Positions 1 through 8,223 of a stretch of 42,027 nucleotides of DNA are shown here, in pieces. The first letter of the stretch is position 1. Every line of letters starts with the position of its first letter. This DNA comes from CAZTZL01 sp964617625 (GTDB lineage: Bacteria; Zhuqueibacterota; QNDG01; DSAB01). Position numbers and translations under genes: made by a program. The notes under the pieces were generated by a model that was not told the origin of the DNA, ran no database searches, and worked only from the letters and a program-made list of their open reading frames with translations. The DNA lies in assembly GCA_964617625.1 (NCBI GenBank), contig CAZTZL010000022.1, positions 1 through 42,027 on the forward strand. Direction: 5' to 3'.

Positions 1-10
1 CATTATAAAA

Positions 11-1171
11 ATGCTCATCACCTTTATGATTCTTATTCTATCAGTGACGGGCTGTAAATACGAGGTCGCGGAACCCCCTTGGGAACAGGATCTTGTAAAT
101 ACGCCTGTACCTGTGATCACAGAGATTCAGCCTGCGGATGTTGCTCCTGCCGGGATTAATACCATTACTATTGTGGGTGAAAATTTTGCCGAAACAGTCG
201 AAGATAACAAGGTCTATTTCGATAATGTAAATACTGAAATTATTGCTGCTTCGACGAATTCCATAACTGTCTATCGGCCCAATTTGGTAAGCGACTCTTC
301 GACAATATGGGTAGTTTCATATAATGCCATTGTTACTGCAAAATATACACCCTATAAAATTGATCCGGTCATGGAACGATACGGCGAATTTCTCGACAAC
401 TATCAATTAACCGGTCTTGCCGTAGATGATGAAGAAAACTTATATGTATTACAATCTTTAGAAAACAAAATCTATAAAGTACCGCCAGGTGAAGCAAAAA
501 TTTATATCGGTTCAACAAGTGGAATTCCGTATGATATTACAATGGCACCGGATGGTAAACCGGTTGTTGCATTAAATCAAACTTACTTGAATAAGTTCGA
601 TATGGAAACAGGTGAGGATACACTGTTTGTCAATGTGCCCAAAAAGGTTTCTTTCTGTGATTATGATGATTATGGTATGCTTTATGTCATCGGAAGAAAG
701 AGTGATCTAATTGTTGTCTCACCGGACGGATCGAATCGATCGATCGGTGTTTATACCGATTATATTATTAGTGGTATGCGTGTTTATAACAACTATGTAT
801 ATATTGTAGGTGAAAACACAAAAGCCGGGGCTGAGGAAGCTGAGTTTGGTATATGGCGCCATCAAATCCTCGATAACAACGGGAATCTGGGAAATCAGGA
901 GCTGATGCTGGACTGGGCCACAACCGGTGAGGTATATGCAGATTCGAAACCATCGGGGGTAGCTGTGACACAGGATGGAACCATGTATGTTGGCTGCAAC
1001 AATGGGAATCCCATTCTGATTGTCACTCCGGAAAAACAGATAGATATTTTGTATAAGGACATTATTCCTGCTTACGCAGTCAAGTTGATCGGCGGACCAT
1101 CCCATTTTATCTATATGCTGCTGGGTACCCAGGAGTACAACATCGTTCGAATTGATATAGGAAACAAATGA
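11..1171 (+). CDS. Surface lipoprotein, IPT/TIG domain plus NHL-like propeller
   Basis: Probable surface or periplasmic glycan-binding lipoprotein. The N-terminus is hydrophobic and ends in a lipobox (VTGC, Cys about residue 15). Residues about 34-115 look like an IPT/TIG immunoglobulin-like fold (PVITEIQPADVAPAG, then TITIVGENF). Residues about 125-380 hold repeated short beta blades of the NHL/SMP-30 propeller type (LAVDDEENLYVL, ITMAPDGKPVVA, VAVTQDGTMYVG). In Bacteroidota polysaccharide loci, IPT/NHL lipoproteins are often encoded next to SusC/SusD and act as accessory glycan-binding proteins; that role is inferred here. The ATG at 11 lacks a basic n-region, and the reading frame stays open to the window edge (codons att ata aaa precede it), so the real start may lie upstream and the gene may be 5' partial. 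A strong terminator follows. Confidence 0.7.
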   Translation: MLITFMILILSVTGCKYEVAEPPWEQDLVNTPVPVITEIQPADVAPAGINTITIVGENFAETVEDNKVYFDNVNTEIIAASTNSITVYRPNLVSDSSTIWVVSYNAIVTAKYTPYKIDPVMERYGEFLDNYQLTGLAVDDEENLYVLQSLENKIYKVPPGEAKIYIGSTSGIPYDITMAPDGKPVVALNQTYLNKFDMETGEDTLFVNVPKKVSFCDYDDYGMLYVIGRKSDLIVVSPDGSNRSIGVYTDYIISGMRVYNNYVYIVGENTKAGAEEAEFGIWRHQILDNNGNLGNQELMLDWATTGEVYADSKPSGVAVTQDGTMYVGCNNGNPILIVTPEKQIDILYKDIIPAYAVKLIGGPSHFIYMLLGTQEYNIVRIDIGNK

Positions 1172-1231
1172 TTTTATGTAAGAAATTAAATCATATCATG
1201 TTTGTTTTTAATAAGATAATGTATATTTTAT

Positions 1232-1270
1232 GGATTCTCGCTTTACATGCGAGAATCCATTTTCATTTGA
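1232..1270 (+). terminator. Rho-independent-type terminator after the lipoprotein gene
   Basis: A perfect 12-bp stem (atggattctcgc at 1232-1243 with gcgagaatccat at 1251-1262) has a 7-base loop and is followed by a T-rich stretch (tttcattt). It lies 60 bases after the lipoprotein stop codon and separates that gene from the GH2-led run. Confidence 0.8.
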
Positions 1271-1345
1271 ATAGATTTGAAAAAAGTATTTATAGAAAGA
1301 GTTTGATTAAATCGTAAAAATTTTTATCCTTTTTAGATGTACAAA

Positions 1346-1366
1346 TAGAATGATAACGATAAATAG
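1346..1366 (+). promoter_or_regulatory. Candidate -10 element and operator-like site before GH2
   Basis: TAGAAT (1346-1351), one base from the TATAAT consensus, is followed directly by gataacgataaat. On the other strand this reads TTTATCGTTATC and contains the core TTATCGTT (1355-1362). The same core or its TTATTGTT variant occurs before GH67 and the second GH10. No good -35 hexamer is seen. The site is 71 bases from the GH2 start. Promoter and operator roles are inferred. Confidence 0.35.
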
Positions 1367-1436
1367 GTGTGAGGATTTTTCAATTTTTTTAAATTAGCCC
1401 TTAATAACATTTGTAATAATAAAGAGGGGAAATAAA

Positions 1437-3869
1437 ATGCTAAAGTTAAAAATAGGATTGTTGATTTTTGTCCCCTTGATCATTGTTTTAACTCAATGCA
1501 GTCAATCTTTACTGAAAATGAGAAGGATTGAAAATTTTAATCGCGGATGGAAATTTAATCTGGGTGATTTACAAGATGCACAAGTCTCCGGTTTTGACGA
1601 TTCCGACTGGCGGATTTTGAATCTTCCGCATGACTGGAGCATCGAAGGTGAGTTCAGCCCGGATAATCCGGCGACACCGGGTGGGGGAGCGCTTCCCGGA
1701 GGAATCGGCTGGTACCGGAAAACCTTTCAAATTCCTGAAAGTGAAAAAGGGAAATTGGCATTCATCGAGTTCGACGGCATCTATATGAACAGCACAGTCT
1801 GGATCAACGGCCATGAATTAGGAAACCGGCCAAATGGTTATATTTCTTTCCGGTATGGATTAACCCCTTATCTCAAATATGGTGAGGAGTCAAATGTCAT
1901 TGCCGTCAAGGTGGATAATTCGATGCAGCCCAATTCCAGATGGTATTCCGGGTCCGGTATTTACCGCAATGTCCGGCTTGTCACGACCGATCCTGTGTGC
2001 ATCGATCAGTGGGGTACTTATATCACCACACCGGATGTGGATGAAAAATCTGCAGCCGTATCGATGCAGACGAAAGTGCGCAACGATTCTGATCAGGATC
2101 GTGCGATCACACTGAAAACCGTCATTTATCGGACGGGGCGAAAAAAGGCGGCTACAGTTATTTCGGACACTGTAATAGCAAAAAAATCTGTACTGTACAT
2201 TACACAGGAAACAACCATTAAAAATCCTTCATTGTGGTCAATCGAGACGCCAAATCTTTATCGGGCAGTTTCCCAAATAGAATATAGCGGAACGGTTTGT
2301 GATGATTATGAAACGGCTTTCGGAATTCGCACTTTTTCTTTTAACAGTGAGAAGGGATTTTTTCTCAATGGGAAATCGACCAAGATTTTAGGCGTGTGCG
2401 ACCACCACGATCTCGGATGTCTCGGTGCGGCCGTAAATACCCGTGCCATCGAACGTCAGCTCGAAATATTAAAAGGGATGGGATGCAACGGAATCCGTAC
2501 TTCTCACAATCCGCCGGCCCCTGAACTGCTCGATCTGTGTGACAGGATGGGATTTCTCGTCATGGATGAAATGTTTGATATGTGGAAGAAAGGCAAAAAT
2601 CCGTATGATTTTTCATTGTACTGGGACGAGTGGCACGAAAAGGACATGAGAGATTTTATCCTGCGGGACCGGAACCATCCCAGTGTCATTATCTGGAGTA
2701 TAGGAAATGAAGTGATGGAACAGTGGGACAAAACAGACAGCAGCGGATCTGTTATTGCCAGGGAACTGGTTGCCATTGTTAAAAATTTAGATCCAACCCG
2801 TCCTGTTACCGCGGCATGCAATGATGTGTCTCCTTTGAATCCGGTCATCCGGTCGGGTGCCCTCGATCTGATCGGATATAATTACGCTCAGGATCAATAC
2901 GTTAACTTTTTGAAAATTTATCCCTGCAAACGTTTCATTGCCGCTGAAACAGTATCGGCACTGGCAACCCGAGGTTCTTACGATATGCCTTCGGACAGTA
3001 TCCGCCGCTGGCCCCCGCGCTGGGATCTTCCGCTTCTCGATGGAAATCCAGACCATACGTGTTCCTCCTATGACAATTGCAGCGCACCCTGGGGATCAAC
3101 ACATGAGGAGACGTGGAAGATTATCAAGAAATATGATTTTCTTTCCGGGGGATTCATCTGGACCGGATTTGATTATCTCGGCGAACCGACGCCTTACGGC
3201 TGGCCCTCCAGAAGTTCCTATTTCGGGATTGTTGATCTGGCCGGTTTTCCAAAAGATGCCTATTATTTTTACCAGAGCGAATGGACGGATCAACCGGTGC
3301 TCCATATTTTTCCGCACTGGAACTGGCATGAAGGTGACGAGATCGATGTCTGGGCTTACACGAATTGTGAAGAGGTGGAGCTGTTTCTGAATGGAAAATC
3401 CCAGGGAGTTCAGAAAAAATCAGAAGACAACTTGCACCTGGTATGGCCTCTGTCCTATGTTCCCGGAACATTAAAAGCTGTGGGAAAAACGGCAAGCAAA
3501 GATATCCTGATCAAAGAAATTAAAACGACGGGGAAACCGGCAAAGATCTCTCTCATCCCGGACCGGAAAACGATCCGCGCAGACGGGCAGGATCTTTCCT
3601 TTGTTACAGTCCAGATTCTGGATGCGGAAGGCGTTCTCTGTCCGCTGGCCGACAACCTCGTCCAATTTGAAGTGACGGGCGCTGGCGTATTGAAAGCTGT
3701 CGATAATGGTCTTCAAACCAACCACGAGTCTTTCCGGGCCAAACAGCGGAAAGCGTTTCATGGTCTTTGTCTGGCCGTAGTTCAATCCACGGAAAAACCG
3801 GGTAAGATCTTAGTGAAAGCCAGTTCAGACGGTCTTGAAGGAAGTGAACTTACAATTCGTGCGAAATGA
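1437..3869 (+). CDS. Exported GH2 beta-galactosidase-like enzyme
   Basis: Retaining glycoside hydrolase family 2, most likely a beta-galactosidase acting on side chains. A hydrophobic leader (residues about 1-22) ends in LTQC, a poor lipobox because of Gln at -1, so lipidation is uncertain. Domains in order: sugar-binding sandwich (about 30-185, ending in SGSGIYRNVRL), Ig-like domain, TIM barrel (about 290-590), a DUF4982-like module (about 620-690) and a final Ig-like domain. The acid/base is Glu425 in IWSIGNE and the likely nucleophile is Glu504 in RFIAAETVSA. At 810 aa it is normal for the DUF4982-containing GH2 group. A Shine-Dalgarno sequence (gagggg) precedes ATG 1437. It is the first gene of the run to 20083. 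Beta-glucuronidase or other GH2 specificities cannot be excluded. Confidence 0.88.
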   Translation: MLKLKIGLLIFVPLIIVLTQCSQSLLKMRRIENFNRGWKFNLGDLQDAQVSGFDDSDWRILNLPHDWSIEGEFSPDNPATPGGGALPGGIGWYRKTFQIPESEKGKLAFIEFDGIYMNSTVWINGHELGNRPNGYISFRYGLTPYLKYGEESNVIAVKVDNSMQPNSRWYSGSGIYRNVRLVTTDPVCIDQWGTYITTPDVDEKSAAVSMQTKVRNDSDQDRAITLKTVIYRTGRKKAATVISDTVIAKKSVLYITQETTIKNPSLWSIETPNLYRAVSQIEYSGTVCDDYETAFGIRTFSFNSEKGFFLNGKSTKILGVCDHHDLGCLGAAVNTRAIERQLEILKGMGCNGIRTSHNPPAPELLDLCDRMGFLVMDEMFDMWKKGKNPYDFSLYWDEWHEKDMRDFILRDRNHPSVIIWSIGNEVMEQWDKTDSSGSVIARELVAIVKNLDPTRPVTAACNDVSPLNPVIRSGALDLIGYNYAQDQYVNFLKIYPCKRFIAAETVSALATRGSYDMPSDSIRRWPPRWDLPLLDGNPDHTCSSYDNCSAPWGSTHEETWKIIKKYDFLSGGFIWTGFDYLGEPTPYGWPSRSSYFGIVDLAGFPKDAYYFYQSEWTDQPVLHIFPHWNWHEGDEIDVWAYTNCEEVELFLNGKSQGVQKKSEDNLHLVWPLSYVPGTLKAVGKTASKDILIKEIKTTGKPAKISLIPDRKTIRADGQDLSFVTVQILDAEGVLCPLADNLVQFEVTGAGVLKAVDNGLQTNHESFRAKQRKAFHGLCLAVVQSTEKPGKILVKASSDGLEGSELTIRAK

Positions 3870-3918
3870 TAAACAATTAAGAGAAAGTTAAAATTCTACC
3901 AATCAAGGAGGCAGAATC

Positions 3919-5220
3919 ATGCACCCTTTTTCAATTTGTTTTCGATATGATAAAATAAAGACTTTCATCGGATGTGTTTTATTGTCTGGAATTCTTTTAT
4001 ACCCGCTGTTATCGGAAGCACAACTGGCGTACGATCAGGATAAATTCCTCGGAAATGTCATTGCCAGCGGTTACAATATTCCCGACGATTTTGATTATTA
4101 CTGGAATCAGGTGACTCCCGAGAATTCAGGCAAATGGGGATCGACTGAACCAAGCCAGGATAATATGAACTGGGGCAGCTTAGATCGTATTTATGAATAT
4201 GCGCAATACATGGATTTCCCGTTTAAGCAACACAATTTTATATGGGGACAACAACAGCCTTCGTGGATTACGACCCTCGATTCGACTGAGCAAAGGGAGG
4301 AAGTCGAAGAATGGATTCGGCTTTACGGCGAACGATATCCCGAAACAGACTTTATCGATGTGGTGAACGAACCAATTAATGCACAGCCTCCCTATAAACA
4401 AGCACTTGGAGGCAACGGTGAAACCGGCTGGGATTGGGTGATCTGGGCGTTTGAAAAAGCCAGAGAGTATTGCCCGGATGCCCGGTTGATTCTCAATGAG
4501 TACAATGTCCTTCACAGCAGCACCAATATCAATAAGATGATCGAGATCATCAATCTGCTCAAAGAAAGAGACTTGATCGATGCCATTGGCATTCAAGGCC
4601 ACTATTTCGAATTAAGATATTACTCTATCACGGCACTGAAAAACGGTTTGGATAAACTTGCCGAGACCGGATTGCCAATTTATATTTCCGAGTTTGAAAT
4701 CAATGAGGAAGATGATGATGTGCAGGTGCAGGGTTATCAAAAGTATTTTCCTTTACTGTGGGAGCATCCGGGCGTCCATGGGATTACCCAATGGGGCTAT
4801 ATCCAGGATGCGATCTGGCAGACAAACGGTTACCTGATCCGAAGAGACGGAAGCGAACGCCCGGCTATGGAATGGTTGAGAGATTATTTGGAAAACAGTG
4901 TAAGCGTCAAGCATCCGACTATATCACCTGCAGGGTATCGGTTGCATCAAAACTTTCCGAATCCTTTCAATCCTTCGACAGAAATTGTTTATCAGTTGCC
5001 CGAACCCGGACAGATCAGGATGGAAATTGTCAATCTGTCCGGACAACAAGTTCGAGCTCTTGTTGATGAAGTGCAGTCGCCCGGCGAATATACCGTCCAA
5101 TGGAACGCATGCGATGATTCGGGGAATCGGGTTCCCAGCGGAGTTTATTTTTACAATCTTCGGATCAAAGGTCTGAGCCGATCATTTGCAGAATCCAAAA
5201 AGATGTTACTATTAAAATAG
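3919..5220 (+). CDS. Secreted GH10 endo-1,4-beta-xylanase with FlgD-like/T9SS-type C-terminal module
   Basis: Endo-beta-1,4-xylanase that cuts the xylan main chain outside the cell. A signal peptide covers residues about 1-34 (hydrophobic core, cleavage near SEAQ). The GH10 barrel spans about 38-330, with acid/base Glu151 in DVVNEP and nucleophile Glu258 in YISEFEI; the WGQQQPSW stretch is the usual substrate-binding loop. Residues about 340-433 form a FlgD-like Ig module of the type used as a type IX secretion or anchoring signal in FCB bacteria, with the hallmark QNFPNPFNPSTEI and the ending SGVYFYNLRI. A strong SD (aaggagg, 3905-3911) sits 7 bases before ATG 3919. It lies 49 bases after GH2 and is the only enzyme here with this sorting-type tail. 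Confidence 0.95.
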   Translation: MHPFSICFRYDKIKTFIGCVLLSGILLYPLLSEAQLAYDQDKFLGNVIASGYNIPDDFDYYWNQVTPENSGKWGSTEPSQDNMNWGSLDRIYEYAQYMDFPFKQHNFIWGQQQPSWITTLDSTEQREEVEEWIRLYGERYPETDFIDVVNEPINAQPPYKQALGGNGETGWDWVIWAFEKAREYCPDARLILNEYNVLHSSTNINKMIEIINLLKERDLIDAIGIQGHYFELRYYSITALKNGLDKLAETGLPIYISEFEINEEDDDVQVQGYQKYFPLLWEHPGVHGITQWGYIQDAIWQTNGYLIRRDGSERPAMEWLRDYLENSVSVKHPTISPAGYRLHQNFPNPFNPSTEIVYQLPEPGQIRMEIVNLSGQQVRALVDEVQSPGEYTVQWNACDDSGNRVPSGVYFYNLRIKGLSRSFAESKKMLLLK

Positions 5221-5251
5221 AATTTCTATTTTTCAAAATAAAAAGGGAAAA

Positions 5252-6928
5252 ATGGATTTATTTCGATTTCAAATAACTGTTGGCATTATACTCACTCTCG
5301 GTATCCCGTTATCTGTTTCTGCCGAAGAAAATTGTTTTCTCAAAGACTGGAAATCCAAGTCTGCCACAATCCCTCCGTACAAAGAAGCGGCAAAAACAAC
5401 GGCAACACCCACTGTGATTATTACGATCAGTGCCGGTGATACACTCGGGAAAGTATCGAAATATCTCTATGGCAACAACGTCAACCTCTGGATGAGTCAG
5501 ATGGTCAACGAGCCGGCTTTGCTCAATCGCATTTGCCTGCTTTCGCCCAATATCATCCGGTTCCCGGGAGGGAATATCACCAACGTTTTCTTCTGGAACG
5601 CTGCGGTTGATCAACCGCCGGCAGATGTGCCAGATTCACTTTACAATAACCAAGGCAAGAAGGTTAAAGCGGGTTATTGGTATGGCAAGAATACCGATTC
5701 CTGGACACTTTCACTGGATAATTATTATCAGATGCTTGAGATGACGGATAATACGGGTATCATCTGTGTCAATTTCAGTTATTCACGTTATGGGACAGGA
5801 CCGAATCCGGCTGCCACCGCAGCGCATTATGCAGCCGAGTGGGTACGTTATGATGATGGTCGTACAAAATATTGGGAGATCGGCAACGAAGACTTTGCCC
5901 CCTGGCAGGCCGGTTATAAAATCGATACGAGACGGAACCAGGAGGGGCAGCCGGAGATCATTACCGGCACAATCTATGGCAAACATTTCAATGTGTTTGC
6001 TGATTCCATGCGCAAAGCGGCACAAGGGGTTGGCAGCACGATCTACATCGGAGCCCAGTTGATTGAGGATCCTGTCGGTAATTCCTGGATTCCACCGGCA
6101 CGAACGTGGAACCAAGAGTTCTTCAGTCAATCAGGCAATGCGGCGGATTTTTTCATCGTGCACAACTACTTTACGAATTACAATGAAAATTCAAGTGCAG
6201 AAGTCATTTTAAATTCCGCGATCACCAGGACAACCGATATCATGAATTACATGAAACGGACCATCAGTGAAAATCAGGTTCTGCAAAAGCCGATTGCACT
6301 TACCGAGTGGAACATTTTTGCGGTGGGATCCAAACAGTCGTGTTCATTTATCAGCGGTATGCATGCTGCCGTCGTACTCGGGGAACTGGTTAAAAACGGA
6401 TATAGTTTAGCGGCCCGCTGGGATTTGGCCAACGGGTACGACAACGGAAATGATCACGGTATGTTCAATCAAGGAGACGAACCTGGAGTGCCAAAATGGA
6501 ATCCACGGCCCGCTTTTTTTTACATGGCCTATTTCCAAAAATTCTACGGGGATTACACGATGAATTCGACAGTCACAGGCGATAGCGATGTGGTTGCCTA
6601 TGCCTCCAATTTCAGTTCCGGCGAAATGGGAGTGGTCGTCGTGAACAAAGGGGAATCGGAACAGACTGTGAAATTGGAACCTGGGAATTATGGGTGCGGA
6701 GAACGATATTATATCTATTCTTTGACCGGCGGGGATGACAATGGTGATTTTTCGCAGGTAGTATACGTGAACGATTACGGTCCGGATTATACCAGTGGCG
6801 GTCCCATCGAGGATTTTAAAGATGCTGAGGCTTATGCCTATTTGCTTGAGGATATTATCAAATTTGTTTCTCCCGGACGGTCCGTGCAATATGTACTTAT
6901 TGAAAAGGGTGATCACATCATGCCATAG
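5252..6928 (+). CDS. Exported GH51-like alpha-L-arabinofuranosidase (clan GH-A)
   Basis: Probable arabinofuranosidase removing arabinose from arabinoxylan or arabinan. A signal peptide covers residues about 1-24 (SVSAEE). The body is a clan GH-A barrel: RFPGGNITNVFFW early (about residue 107), acid/base Glu213 in KYWEIGNED, and nucleophile Glu352 in IALTEWNIF. A C-terminal beta domain follows (VVAYASNFSSGEMGVVVVNKG). The RFPGG and WEIGNE motifs resemble GH51, but the match is not close enough to be sure of the family number; another clan GH-A family is possible. It starts 31 bases after the GH10 stop with a weak SD (aaggga), which suggests co-transcription. Confidence 0.72.
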   Translation: MDLFRFQITVGIILTLGIPLSVSAEENCFLKDWKSKSATIPPYKEAAKTTATPTVIITISAGDTLGKVSKYLYGNNVNLWMSQMVNEPALLNRICLLSPNIIRFPGGNITNVFFWNAAVDQPPADVPDSLYNNQGKKVKAGYWYGKNTDSWTLSLDNYYQMLEMTDNTGIICVNFSYSRYGTGPNPAATAAHYAAEWVRYDDGRTKYWEIGNEDFAPWQAGYKIDTRRNQEGQPEIITGTIYGKHFNVFADSMRKAAQGVGSTIYIGAQLIEDPVGNSWIPPARTWNQEFFSQSGNAADFFIVHNYFTNYNENSSAEVILNSAITRTTDIMNYMKRTISENQVLQKPIALTEWNIFAVGSKQSCSFISGMHAAVVLGELVKNGYSLAARWDLANGYDNGNDHGMFNQGDEPGVPKWNPRPAFFYMAYFQKFYGDYTMNSTVTGDSDVVAYASNFSSGEMGVVVVNKGESEQTVKLEPGNYGCGERYYIYSLTGGDDNGDFSQVVYVNDYGPDYTSGGPIEDFKDAEAYAYLLEDIIKFVSPGRSVQYVLIEKGDHIMP

Positions 6929-6969
6929 AGAAATCAATCCAAGAATACAAAAGGGAAGGAGAACAGCAA

Positions 6970-8172
6970 TTGAAGAGAACAGTGATCGCAGCCGTTTTGT
7001 TGTGTTCGGTTTCTGCATTTGCGCAGAAATTCGAAGGGCTGGCGCTGACTCCGCCGATGGGATGGAACAGCTGGAACTGTTTTGGCTGTGATGTCAATGA
7101 AGTACTGATCATGCAGGCCGCGGATGCCATGATCGAGAGCGGAATGAAAGATGTCGGCTATCAATATATCGTAATTGATGACTGCTGGCACGGAGAGCGG
7201 GACAGCCTGGGATTTATTCACCCGAATCCGGAACATTTTCCTTCCGGCATGAAAGTTCTGTCGGATTACATTCATTCCAAAGGATTGAAATTCGGCATCT
7301 ACTCGGATGCCGGATGGAAAACCTGCGGGGGGCATCCGGGAAGCCGCGGATATGAATATCAGGATGCGCTCACCTACGCGGAATGGGGAGTGGATTATCT
7401 TAAGTACGACTGGTGCAACACAGATGATTTAAATGCCAAGGGTGCCTACATGAACATGCGCAATGCACTTTTTGCGGCCGAACGTCCCATTGTATTCAGT
7501 CTTTGTGAATGGGGGAATAATCAACCCTGGGAATGGGGAAAAGAGGTCGGCCATCTCTGGCGCATTTCCGGCGATATCGCTCCGATTTTTGACGGTGAAG
7601 AAGGCCACGGCAGCTGGATCTCATGGGGCGTTTTGCAGATTCTCGATATGCGGCCCGATATTCGAAAATATGCGGGACCGGATCATTGGAATGATTTTGA
7701 CATGATGGAGGTTGGCAACGGGATGAGCGTTGCAGAAGACCGGGCTCATTTCTCCCTGTGGTGCATGATGGCTTCACCCTTAATGGCAGGCAATGATTTA
7801 CAGCATATGAGCCAGGAGACAATCACAATTCTTACGAACAGAGAAGTGATCGCCGTCAATCAGGATTCCCTGGGGATCCAGGGCTTTAGATGTTATCAGA
7901 AGGATGACTGGGAAATCTGGGCCAAACCTTTAAAAGGCGGGGATATGGCTCTCTGCTTTTTGAATCGTGGGAAAAATACGGAGAAGATCGAGTTTGACTG
8001 GGGAGAAAAGATCATCAAGGATGATGAATTCAAGAAACAGGTTTCTTTTGCGGAAAAAGAATATCAAATCCGCGATTTGTGGACGAAAAAAGACATCGGT
8101 ACCACGAAGCAGATTTTCAAAACAAAGATCGCTTCTCATGATGTTGTCATGTTGCGACTATTCAAGAAGTAA
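6970..8172 (+). CDS. Exported GH27 alpha-galactosidase
   Basis: Retaining alpha-galactosidase, expected to remove alpha-linked galactose (or, in some relatives, beta-L-arabinopyranose) from oligosaccharides. A signal peptide covers residues about 1-19 (SVSAFAQ). The GH27 opening TPPMGWNSWN is followed by nucleophile Asp147 in YLKYDWCN and the predicted acid/base Asp202 in WRISGDI, with conserved Arg198 four residues before; GPDHWNDFDMMEVGNG is also typical. A short C-terminal beta domain completes the 400 aa. The start is TTG at 6970, chosen because an SD (aaggaga) lies just upstream and it gives a clean signal peptide. It is 41 bases after the GH51-like gene. Confidence 0.92.
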   Translation: MKRTVIAAVLLCSVSAFAQKFEGLALTPPMGWNSWNCFGCDVNEVLIMQAADAMIESGMKDVGYQYIVIDDCWHGERDSLGFIHPNPEHFPSGMKVLSDYIHSKGLKFGIYSDAGWKTCGGHPGSRGYEYQDALTYAEWGVDYLKYDWCNTDDLNAKGAYMNMRNALFAAERPIVFSLCEWGNNQPWEWGKEVGHLWRISGDIAPIFDGEEGHGSWISWGVLQILDMRPDIRKYAGPDHWNDFDMMEVGNGMSVAEDRAHFSLWCMMASPLMAGNDLQHMSQETITILTNREVIAVNQDSLGIQGFRCYQKDDWEIWAKPLKGGDMALCFLNRGKNTEKIEFDWGEKIIKDDEFKKQVSFAEKEYQIRDLWTKKDIGTTKQIFKTKIASHDVVMLRLFKK

Positions 8173-8223
8173 TTGGGTAGATATTCTTCATCTGCTGGAT
8201 TTGAGTCAAAAAGAGGGTGTTCG

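Noticed and set aside
6407..7018. 203-codon antisense frame across the GH51-like/GH27 junction
   Set aside because: It covers the end of one real gene, the SD and the start of the next on the opposite strand; no protein features.
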